Assembly (NCBI GenBank): GCA_036506275.1
Contig: DASXSB010000076.1
Coordinates: forward strand, 1 to 32,551
Direction of reading: 5' to 3'
Source of the DNA: DASXSB01 sp036506275
GTDB lineage: Bacteria; Methylomirabilota; Methylomirabilia; Rokubacteriales; CSP1-6
Length of the DNA stretch: 32,551 nucleotides
Shown here piece after piece: positions 22,759 through 29,280 of this stretch. The position numbers and the translations under genes are program-made. Under the pieces are notes generated by a model. It searched no databases. It had not been told where the DNA came from and saw nothing but the letters and a program-made list of their open reading frames with translations. Within the stretch, counting starts at the first letter, position 1; every line of letters begins with the position of its first letter.

Positions 22759-23126
22759 CGGCGGCGCTTCTTGGCCTTGGCGCGGCCCCGCGAGGCGGAC
22801 GCGCGCGCGCCACGTCGACGAGACGCGGTGCGGCCTCCGGTCTTGGCGGCGGCGGCGCGCGGGCGCGCGGCCCCGCGCTTGAGGTGAGGCTCGTTTCGCT
22901 GGCCGACGTCGCCGCGGACCACCGGTCCCGCCTCGATGACCTGGATCCAGGCGTCGAGATCGCGTCCGAGCTCGGGATAACAGTTATCCCGGTACGCCAC
23001 GAGCGCGCGGAGAGCGGCGGGATCCTTCCACGGCTTGAGGACGAAGACGCCGTCGGGGTCTTGATTGTCGAACGGAGCTTCCGAGGCCATGGCCATGACG
23101 ACATACCGGCGCGTCAGTTCGGGCAT
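22755..23126 (-). CDS. Small protein with histone-H1-like basic tail, coupled to sirtuin
   Basis: 123 residues, family not recognised. The N-terminal part (about 1-75) is a mixed alpha/beta segment: RRYVVMAMASEAPFDNQDPD, GVFVLKPWKDPAALRALVAY, RDNCYPELGRDLDAWIQVIE. The C-terminal third (about 80-123) is Ala/Arg/Lys-rich with no acidic residues (GGRTASRRRGARASASRGRA, ending KAKKRRR), like H1/AlgR3-type nucleic-acid-binding tails. ATG 23126 has GGAGG 5 nt upstream. The stop overlaps the sirtuin start (TTGA), implying stoichiometric co-translation. A DNA/RNA-binding role and acetylation of the tail are inference. It could also simply be an unstructured extension. Confidence 0.7.
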   Translation of the reverse strand: MPELTRRYVVMAMASEAPFDNQDPDGVFVLKPWKDPAALRALVAYRDNCYPELGRDLDAWIQVIEAGPVVRGDVGQRNEPHLKRGAARPRAAAAKTGGRTASRRRGARASASRGRAKAKKRRR

Positions 23127-23237
23127 CTCGCCTCCGTACGCGGGTTACGAGTCAGAACCGGGAGAGAGCGTCATGCGCACGCCTCCTCGACGAGGCCCCC
23201 AAGGGTACCGCCGCCGCGTGCGACGTCGCAAGCACGA

Positions 23238-24035
23238 TCAGGCCGCGGGGAGCGCGTGCGCGTGCCGCAGCCACAGGAAGCATCCGACGAACGCGACAGC
23301 GGCGACGGCCGCGAGGCCGGCGTTGGCGCCGACACCGTTCACCGCCACCCCGACCGCGGTGAGGAGCGTGAACACGGCGTTGTTGACGACGTGACAAACA
23401 ACGGCCGGAAGCGCGCTGCCGGTCAGCTCGGTTACGAAGCCGAGATAGAGACCGAGCGAAAACGCGAGCACGGCGTGAATCAGCTCCACGTGGAGAATGG
23501 CGAAGCAGACGCTGGTGGTCACCACCGCCGCCCACCGCGGCCATCGCCGTCGCAGCGCGGCCTGCATGTAGCCCCGGAAGAACACTTCCTCCGCGGTGCC
23601 GGCGACCACGCCGATCACGATCACCGCGAAGAACAGGTCGGGCCCCACCGCACCCGCCAGCGCGCGCCTGATCTCCGGCAGGGCGCCGCGATTGCCGAGA
23701 CCAAGGAGCGAGGTGAGGCAATCGAGCGCTTGCCCGAGGGCAAGCACGCCGACCACCATGACGAGCAGGCTGCGGCCGGTTTCGCGTCCCGGGAGCAGCC
23801 GGAGCCGCGCGGCATCGGGCGGGCGCGCCACCACGAGCACGGTGACGACGAGCGCCAGCGACGACGCGAGACCGCCGGCGAGGAGCCCCGGCAAGCCCTG
23901 CAGCACGGCTTGCTCGGAGAGATCTGGGTACAGCGACGTCACGATCACCACCGCCAGCAGCGAAAGGCCGACGATCATCACGACCGCGAGCAGATAGGCG
24001 AGAAAGACGTGCCGGAGCGAGGTCGCGGACTCCAC
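23238..24035 (-). CDS. CPBP-family intramembrane metalloprotease
   Basis: 265 residues with about eight hydrophobic helices. The Abi/CPBP motifs are all present: EExxxR as E149-E150-VFF-R154, a second motif around H182 (FAILH), and H215 with N218/N219 (CHVVNNAVF). These are the putative metal and catalytic residues of glutamic/metallo-type type II CAAX-like proteases. Bacterial members act in bacteriocin immunity or membrane-protein turnover. The GTG start (24035) has no Shine-Dalgarno, but TACCTT preceded by TGC lies 8 nt upstream, consistent with a leaderless transcript. A strong hairpin separates it from the small membrane peptide upstream. Confidence 0.87.
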   Translation of the reverse strand: MESATSLRHVFLAYLLAVVMIVGLSLLAVVIVTSLYPDLSEQAVLQGLPGLLAGGLASSLALVVTVLVVARPPDAARLRLLPGRETGRSLLVMVVGVLALGQALDCLTSLLGLGNRGALPEIRRALAGAVGPDLFFAVIVIGVVAGTAEEVFFRGYMQAALRRRWPRWAAVVTTSVCFAILHVELIHAVLAFSLGLYLGFVTELTGSALPAVVCHVVNNAVFTLLTAVGVAVNGVGANAGLAAVAAVAFVGCFLWLRHAHALPAA

Positions 24036-24060
24036 GAAAGCCGAAGGTAGCAGATCAGGA

Positions 24061-24097
24061 GGAGCGCCGCCGCCTTCCGCGCAGGCGGCGGCGCTCC
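24061..24097. terminator. 14-bp perfect hairpin downstream of the 26-residue peptide gene
   Basis: GGAGCGCCGCCGCC (24061-24074), 9-nt loop, GGCGGCGGCGCTCC (24084-24097). It lies 8 nt after the peptide gene's stop in minus-strand order and 25 nt before the CPBP start codon. Very stable, but no U-run. Its arm ends are the same GGAGCGCC/GGCGCTCC seen in the hairpin at 10214-10258. Confidence 0.6.
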
Positions 24098-24105
24098 CCC
24101 ACCGC

Positions 24106-24186
24106 TCAGCGACCGACGCCGAGCAGGAACAGCAACAGGATCAGCGTCAGTGGGGCGCCGAGCAGCCAGAGAAGTATGAGAGCCAT
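24106..24186 (-). CDS. 26-residue single-pass membrane peptide
   Basis: ATG 24186 to TGA 24106, encoding 26 residues. After MALILLWLLGAPLTLI comes a Leu-rich stretch ending LLGVGR: one hydrophobic helix with a Gly-Ala-Pro kink and a C-terminal Arg. It is preceded by AAGGAGGA at ideal spacing (7 nt), one of the best ribosome binding sites in the window, and followed by a strong hairpin. The upstream gene encodes a four-helix membrane protein that ends 13 nt before this start, so they are probably co-transcribed. It resembles small membrane peptides that gene callers skip; function unknown, possibly a subunit or regulator of a membrane protein. Confidence 0.65.
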   Translation of the reverse strand: MALILLWLLGAPLTLILLLFLLGVGR

Positions 24187-24199
24187 CGATCTTCCTCCT

Positions 24200-24769
24200 T
24201 CAAGCGATCCGGCGCGGCCGCTCTTCGTGCCGCAGCTCGCGTCGACGATAGTACGTGAGCGACATGGGCTCGCCGGAAGCCATCCAGCCCCCGATGACGC
24301 TGCCCACGAGGCCGAGCAGGATCGCGATCAGGCTCGCGAACGCGTTGTTGCGCATAGCGGCCGCCACGTTCTGGTCGGCGGCGGCCGACACCACTGGGGC
24401 GGCGGCGAGGCCGGTGTACCAGCCGCCGAAGTGCCAGGTGGCGCCGAGCGCCGAGAGCGCGAGCAACATCGGCAGCACGACGAGCCACACCACCGCCCCG
24501 TGAAGCATGGCGGGCTCCGAGCGCCGGAACCCCGCGATCCGACCTGCCACCCACCCCCCGATCACCGCGCTGAAGAACGCGCCGGCGATGCTGAAGGCGA
24601 GCGTGGTGAAGCGAACGTTCTTGAATGCAACCGCGCGGGAGACCTCATGGGCCCCGACCGCGAACCCCAGCAGCCCAATGACCAACCCGGCAGCGAGCGC
24701 GGCGAGGGCACCCACCCACACCGCACTCCAGGCCACCGGCCAATATCGCGTCTCTCCGTAGCCTTCCAT
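24200..24769 (-). CDS. Four-helix membrane protein, function unknown
   Basis: 189 residues. A short polar start (EGYGETRYWPVAW) leads into four hydrophobic helices: about 18-40 (AVWVGALAALAAGLVIGLLG), 56-80 (FTTLAFSIAGAFFSAVIGGW), 93-113 (HGAVVWLVVLPMLLALSALG) and 150-175 (LIAILLGLVGSVIGGWMASG). A basic tail (YYRRRELRHEERPRR) follows. The repeated GGWxAG motif (helices 2 and 4) hints at an internal duplication. The ATG 24769 start has AAGGAGA 7 nt upstream, preferred over an in-frame ATG at 24844. It is followed within 13 nt by the 26-residue peptide gene. I do not recognise the family beyond generic bacterial membrane proteins. Confidence 0.7.
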   Translation of the reverse strand: MEGYGETRYWPVAWSAVWVGALAALAAGLVIGLLGFAVGAHEVSRAVAFKNVRFTTLAFSIAGAFFSAVIGGWVAGRIAGFRRSEPAMLHGAVVWLVVLPMLLALSALGATWHFGGWYTGLAAAPVVSAAADQNVAAAMRNNAFASLIAILLGLVGSVIGGWMASGEPMSLTYYRRRELRHEERPRRIA

Positions 24770-24890
24770 CGCCCTCTCCTTTTCCCTCGTAGAGGCGAAC
24801 CGCGTGAATCTGCAATCCGACCGCTGGTTTGAAATCGAGTGCATAGCGCGTGCCGATGAAACGCGTGGACGATCGAGCGGCCCGGCGATA

Positions 24891-24920
24891 TTGCGGGGTT
24901 CGAGCGACCGGAGCTAAACT
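24891..24920 (+). promoter_or_regulatory. Candidate promoter of the LysM/deacetylase gene
   Basis: TTGCGG (24891-24896), an 18-nt spacer, TAAACT (24915-24920). Both boxes match 4 of 6 consensus bases, and the spacing is suitable. A start near 24927 gives a leader of about 73 nt that contains the hairpin over the ribosome binding site. Confidence 0.4.
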
Positions 24921-24970
24921 CCCCCCACACATCGGGCCGACCGGTCGCCGTCGCCAGGACGCAAGAGATC

Positions 24971-24994
24971 CTCTTGGCCGGCATCGGCCAAGGG
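24971..24994 (+). promoter_or_regulatory. Hairpin masking the ribosome binding site of the deacetylase gene
   Basis: CTTGGCCG (24973-24980), GCAT loop, CGGCCAAG (24985-24992): a perfect 8-bp stem, extendable by a U-G and a C-G pair. The 3' arm includes the AAGG that begins the Shine-Dalgarno run AAGGGGGG just before ATG 25000. Folding would therefore compete with ribosome binding; a trigger (protein, ligand, temperature) is unknown. Confidence 0.5.
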
Positions 24995-24999
24995 GGGCC

Positions 25000-26625
25000 A
25001 TGACGGTCAGCGCAGTGTTTCGGAGCGTGTTGGTCATCGTCGTTCTCGGGCTGACCGCGTGCTCCTCGGCCCCGCCCGGACCCCAGGCGTCGGACCAGCC
25101 GGCGCCGGTGGATCCCGATCGAGGACCTGACTCCCGCGCGCAGCCGCGCGAGGACGCAGGCGCGCGCGAGGCCCAGTCGTTCGAATCCGCCGACTACATC
25201 GTGGCCTCGCCCCGCGCGGGCGATACGCCGTCGACGCTCGCCGCCCGCCATCTCGGGGACTCCGGAAAGGCGTGGATGATCGAGGACTACGCGCGCGACC
25301 ACGGCCTCACGCTCGGCGACCGCGTGGTGATCCCACGGAAAGAGTGGAACCGCGTGGGCGTGTTGCCGAGCGGACACCAGATGGTGCCTGTGCTCGTCTA
25401 CCACAACATCGGCTCCGACCGGCACGGGCGGCTCGTGATCGCCTCTCGGACCTTCGACGAGCACATGCGTCAGCTGAAGGCGGAGGGCTTTCAGACGGTG
25501 ACCGTCCAGGATTTCCTCGAGTTCACGGCGGGCCGGAAACAGCTCCCCCGCAAGTCCGTCCTCCTCGCCTTCGACGACGGCCACAGCTCGTTCTCGCGCT
25601 ATGCCCGTCCCGTGCTCAAGGAGCTCGGGTTCACGGCCACCCTCTTCGTGTACACCGACTACATCGGCACCGGGGTGGGCGCGCTGAGCTGGGGCGACCT
25701 CAAGCGCCTCCACGCCGAGGGCTTCGACGTCCAGGCGCACTCGAAGACTCACGGAGATCTGCGCCGCCGCGCCGGCGAGCCCGACGCGAGCTACGCGCGA
25801 CGCATGGAATCCGAGCTCGCGATGCCGATCACGCTCTTCCGGCGCCACCTCGGGCGCGGGAGCGAGGCGCTCGCGTATCCGTTCGGGGCGGTCGATGGAG
25901 AGCTGATGCCGCTCGTGCTGCGTTACGGCTATCGCGCCGGCTTCACGGTGCGCCGCGGCGCCAACGCGGCCTTCGCGCCTCCGCTCGCGATGGGGCGGGT
26001 CCAGATCTACGCGGAGATGACGCCGGCGGAGTTCGCGCGGAACCTCAGCGTCTTCCGCGATGAGCGGCGCCGCCCCTACGTGGGTGACGAGGCCGCCGTG
26101 CACATCGAGCCCGCGCGCGCGGGGACGTCCGCGCGGGCGCGCGCCGCGGCGCCGTACCTCGAGCGCGCCGAGACGCTGGAGCACCAGGGGCACTTGCGGC
26201 AGGCGCTCGAGATGCGCGGGGTCGCGCTCACCATCGATCCCAACGACGCTGCGCGCGCCGCCGCCCGCGAGGTGGAAGCCGCCATCGACCGCCGGGTGGC
26301 CGCGCTCATGAGCGATGGTCGCCGACTCCTGGATCGGGGCGTCCACCTGAAGGCTCGCCGGCAATTCCTAGCCGTGCTCGCGCTGCAGCCGAGCAACACC
26401 CAGGCCTTCGAAACGCTGCGCGACGAGGCGCGCGAGGTGCCGTCGGTGGCCCACACCGTACAGGCCGGAGACACGCTGGCGTCCCTCGCTAACCTCTATT
26501 ATGGAGATCGGAACCGCGCCGACGTCATCGCGGAATCGAACGACCTCGCCGCCGACGCCGCCCTCGACGTCGGACGGACGCTCCAGGTCCCGGAGATCCC
26601 CGGTGTTCCGTTCCTGCCGCGCTGA
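25000..26625 (+). CDS. LysM-polysaccharide deacetylase lipoprotein with TPR-like region
   Basis: 541 residues. A lipoprotein signal with lipobox LTAC (C21) is followed by a Pro-rich linker and a degenerate LysM-like segment (about 66-112). Then comes a NodB/CE4 deacetylase domain (about 128-370) with VLVYHNIG, FDDG (191-194; metal Asp D193) and HSKTH (metal H247 and H251). A helical TPR-like segment (about 380-470) leads to a C-terminal LysM (485-531, HTVQAGDTLASLANLYYG). It would deacetylate peptidoglycan or another surface glycan while bound to it from the outer membrane. TFDDG is AFDDG here. It is followed after 51 nt by the kinase gene, so kinase control of cell-wall work is a plausible link. 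Confidence 0.87.
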   Translation: MTVSAVFRSVLVIVVLGLTACSSAPPGPQASDQPAPVDPDRGPDSRAQPREDAGAREAQSFESADYIVASPRAGDTPSTLAARHLGDSGKAWMIEDYARDHGLTLGDRVVIPRKEWNRVGVLPSGHQMVPVLVYHNIGSDRHGRLVIASRTFDEHMRQLKAEGFQTVTVQDFLEFTAGRKQLPRKSVLLAFDDGHSSFSRYARPVLKELGFTATLFVYTDYIGTGVGALSWGDLKRLHAEGFDVQAHSKTHGDLRRRAGEPDASYARRMESELAMPITLFRRHLGRGSEALAYPFGAVDGELMPLVLRYGYRAGFTVRRGANAAFAPPLAMGRVQIYAEMTPAEFARNLSVFRDERRRPYVGDEAAVHIEPARAGTSARARAAAPYLERAETLEHQGHLRQALEMRGVALTIDPNDAARAAAREVEAAIDRRVAALMSDGRRLLDRGVHLKARRQFLAVLALQPSNTQAFETLRDEAREVPSVAHTVQAGDTLASLANLYYGDRNRADVIAESNDLAADAALDVGRTLQVPEIPGVPFLPR

Positions 26626-26676
26626 AGCGGCGCGGGGGCGATCCGCCGCCTGCGTGCACGTCGAGGCCTCGATCCG

Positions 26677-29280
26677 ATGATCGAGCAGGTCGGGAAATAT
26701 CGCATCGAGGGCCGCCTCGGCCGGGGCGGGATGGGCAGTGTCTACCGCGCCTACGATCCGGTCCTCGAGCGCGCGGTGGCGCTGAAGGTCATCTCGACGG
26801 ACGCGAACGTCACCGACGAGCTGCGCCGGCGCTTCTTCCACGAGGCGCAGGCGTGCGCCCGGCTCACCCATCCCAACATCGTCACCGTCTTCGACCTCGG
26901 CGAGGCGGACGGTCACCTCTTCATCGTGATGGAGCTGCTGGAGGGCATGGAGCTGCGCGCGCTCATCGCGAGCAAGCGCGCGCTGGCGCTGAAGGAGAAG
27001 CTGACGCTGATGATCCAGGTGTGCGACGGCCTCCAGTACGCGCACCAGAAGGGCATCGTCCACCGCGACGTGAAGCCGGCGAACATCTTCGTCATGCCGA
27101 GCGGCCAGGTGAAGATCCTGGACTTCGGGATCGCGCGCATCGAGGCCACCGACGCCGACTTGACGCGCACCGGTCTTTTCATGGGGACGCTCGGGTACAT
27201 CGCTCCCGAGCGGATGAGCGGCCGTGGCGACCACCGCGGCGACATCTTCTCCGTGGGCGCCGTCCTCTACGAGCTGCTCACCGAGCGCCCCGCCTTCGGC
27301 GGAGACGACCCCATGCAAACCCTGGAGGCGATCGGCGCCGACGAGCCGGCGGCCCCGAGCACGATCGACGCCGCCCTCCCTGCGGAGCTCGACGGGATCC
27401 TCGCGCGCGCGCTCCAGAAGGATCCCGCCCGGCGCTACGAGACGCTCGCGCAGCTCCGCAGTGAGCTGGCCGCACTCCAGCGACGCCTCGCGGACGCGGG
27501 CGGCCAAGCCCTCCGCGAGGTCCACGCCCAGCTCGGTCAGGTGCGGGAGCTCGAGCAGGCGCTGACGGCGCGCGTCGGCGGCGATTGGCTCGAGGAGACG
27601 CGGCCTGTCCTCGCCGACGGCGCCTCCGCCGCCGCCCTCGCCGCCCTTCGAAAGGACCTCGCGGGCCGCATCGATCGCCTCACCACCCTTCTGTCGCGCG
27701 CGGCCACCCTCCAGCCGGCGTTCGAGCGTGGCGTGCAGGCGCTCGCCAGCGGAGACGGGAAGACGGCGGTGACGGAGCTGGAGCACGTCACGGAGGTGAT
27801 GCCGGAGCATGCACGCGCCGCCGCCGCGCTGAAGGACGCGCGGAGCCGCTATCGGGAACAGGATCGGCGCGCGCAGATGGACGGGCTCCTCGCCGCCGCC
27901 CGCAACGCCCTCACCGTCGGCTCCTATGCGAGCTGCGCTCAGCTGCTCCGGCAACTGGTGGCGATGACGCCGCCCACGGACGTCGCCGCCGAAGCGACGT
28001 TGATCCAGGCCGCTGCCATCGCCGCCGAGCAGGAGGACGATCGGCGTCAGCGCGAGCGGCGTCGGGCGGACGAGGACAAGGGCGCGCGCGCGCCCGCTCC
28101 CACGGACGCGACGGTGATGCTCGACGCCACCCAGATGCTCGACGCCACCCAGATCCTCGACGCCACCCGGATGCCCGATGTCGCGGAGGCGCGGCCGTCC
28201 GCTCCGGCGGCACGGGGGGCGCGGTCGTCCCAGAGGATCGACGGCGATGCGACGGTCTTCATCGACGACGCTTCCCTGGCCGCCCGCGGCGCCGGTGTCG
28301 CGCCTCGCGCGTCCGCGTGGTGGCGGCCCCGGCGTATCGCGTCGCGGCGCGGCGCCGTCGTCGTCGGCCTGGCGCTGCTGATCGTCGCCGGCATCTCCGG
28401 GGTCGTCTTCTGGCGGATGCGGCCGCCCGCCGACGCCGGCCCCGATCTGCAGGCGCTCCAGCAGACGGTCGCGACCGCGCGGGCGCGCGCCGTGGAAGTC
28501 GAAGCGCAGACGCTGGCCCCGGCCGCATTCTCGACGGCCGAGCTGACGGCCGCCGCCGCCAACAAGCTCGCCGGCACGGCCATGCGCGAATCGGCGGCGC
28601 AGACGTACCGTCACGCCGCCGAGGGGTACGACGACGCCGCCCGTTCCGCGCGGGCGAAGCGCGAGGAGCGGGCGGAAGCGGACACCGGGCGGGCATCGAT
28701 GCTGACCGCGAAGCAAGAGACGCGGCTCTCGGGAGCGGACCTCCAGGCGGCGCAGGCGCAGGAGCGCCGTGGCGACACCCAGTACACCGGCCGCGATTTC
28801 AGAACGGCCGCGCAGAGTTTCCGGACGGCCGCCACGCTCTACGCCAAGGCTCCGCCGCCGCCCCCACCACCGCCGTCGCCCGCGAAGGCACCGGCGACGC
28901 CGCCGTCGGAAGCGGCCTACCCCGCCGATCCCGTGAGCGCCGTGCGCGCCACCCTCAACACGTACGTGCGCGCGATCGAGACAAAGGACCTCGGCCTTCT
29001 GCGCCGCGTTCGTCCCAATCTCGATGCCGCCGAGCTCGACGTGTGGTCGCGCTCGTTTGCGATGACCCAGAGCCGCAAGGTCCAGCTCGTCTTCCACGAC
29101 ATCGCCGTGGACGGTGACCGCGCCCGCGCCACCGGGCGGCGCGAGGACTCCGTCGCCATGGCCGACGGCCAGCGCATCCAGACCGAGACGCGGTTCGTCT
29201 ACACGCTCACGCGCCGGCCCGAAGGCTGGGTGCTGGAGGACCTCCAGGAGTCGCGCGAGACCTCGCCGCGTACGCGGTGA
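26677..29280 (+). CDS. Transmembrane eukaryote-like Ser/Thr protein kinase
   Basis: 867 residues. The kinase domain (about 8-270) is complete: glycine loop GRGGMG (15-20), K37 (VALK), alpha-C E56, HRDVKPAN (129-136) with D131, DFG (149-151), APE (176-178). Next come a helical, TPR-like region (about 280-460), an array of DAT-containing six-residue repeats (477-500), one membrane helix (about 560-580, VVVGLALLIVAGISGVVFW), a coiled helical extracytoplasmic region, a run of prolines (around 730), and a C-terminal NTF2/SnoaL-like domain (about 750-860). There are no PASTA repeats. The sensor may therefore be the NTF2-like domain. Its stop overlaps the monooxygenase start (GTGA). Confidence 0.9.
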   Translation: MIEQVGKYRIEGRLGRGGMGSVYRAYDPVLERAVALKVISTDANVTDELRRRFFHEAQACARLTHPNIVTVFDLGEADGHLFIVMELLEGMELRALIASKRALALKEKLTLMIQVCDGLQYAHQKGIVHRDVKPANIFVMPSGQVKILDFGIARIEATDADLTRTGLFMGTLGYIAPERMSGRGDHRGDIFSVGAVLYELLTERPAFGGDDPMQTLEAIGADEPAAPSTIDAALPAELDGILARALQKDPARRYETLAQLRSELAALQRRLADAGGQALREVHAQLGQVRELEQALTARVGGDWLEETRPVLADGASAAALAALRKDLAGRIDRLTTLLSRAATLQPAFERGVQALASGDGKTAVTELEHVTEVMPEHARAAAALKDARSRYREQDRRAQMDGLLAAARNALTVGSYASCAQLLRQLVAMTPPTDVAAEATLIQAAAIAAEQEDDRRQRERRRADEDKGARAPAPTDATVMLDATQMLDATQILDATRMPDVAEARPSAPAARGARSSQRIDGDATVFIDDASLAARGAGVAPRASAWWRPRRIASRRGAVVVGLALLIVAGISGVVFWRMRPPADAGPDLQALQQTVATARARAVEVEAQTLAPAAFSTAELTAAAANKLAGTAMRESAAQTYRHAAEGYDDAARSARAKREERAEADTGRASMLTAKQETRLSGADLQAAQAQERRGDTQYTGRDFRTAAQSFRTAATLYAKAPPPPPPPPSPAKAPATPPSEAAYPADPVSAVRATLNTYVRAIETKDLGLLRRVRPNLDAAELDVWSRSFAMTQSRKVQLVFHDIAVDGDRARATGRREDSVAMADGQRIQTETRFVYTLTRRPEGWVLEDLQESRETSPRTR
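28105..28176 (+). repeat. Four tandem 18-bp repeats encoding DATxxL/P units in the kinase
   Basis: Consecutive 18-nt units encode DATVML, DATQML, DATQIL and DATRMP (residues 477-500). Units 2 and 3 are almost identical in DNA (GACGCCACCCAGAT), which suggests recent slippage duplication. A fifth, separate unit DATVFI lies at 28246-28263 (residues 524-529). Each Thr is followed at +3 by Leu, Ile or Pro. Confidence 0.85.

Noticed and set aside
24915..25000. GGACGCAA in the deacetylase leader resembles the core of c-di-GMP-I (GEMM) riboswitches.
   Set aside because: The flanking GGCAAACC, tetraloop and CCGGCCTAA parts are missing and pairing does not follow GEMM helices. An Infernal search with RF01051 would settle it.
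24562..29097. Very long open frames on the minus strand opposite the deacetylase and kinase genes.
   Set aside because: They are Arg/Gly-rich antisense shadows of GC-rich codons, with no domain motifs or ribosome binding sites. The plus-strand frames carry complete catalytic motifs.
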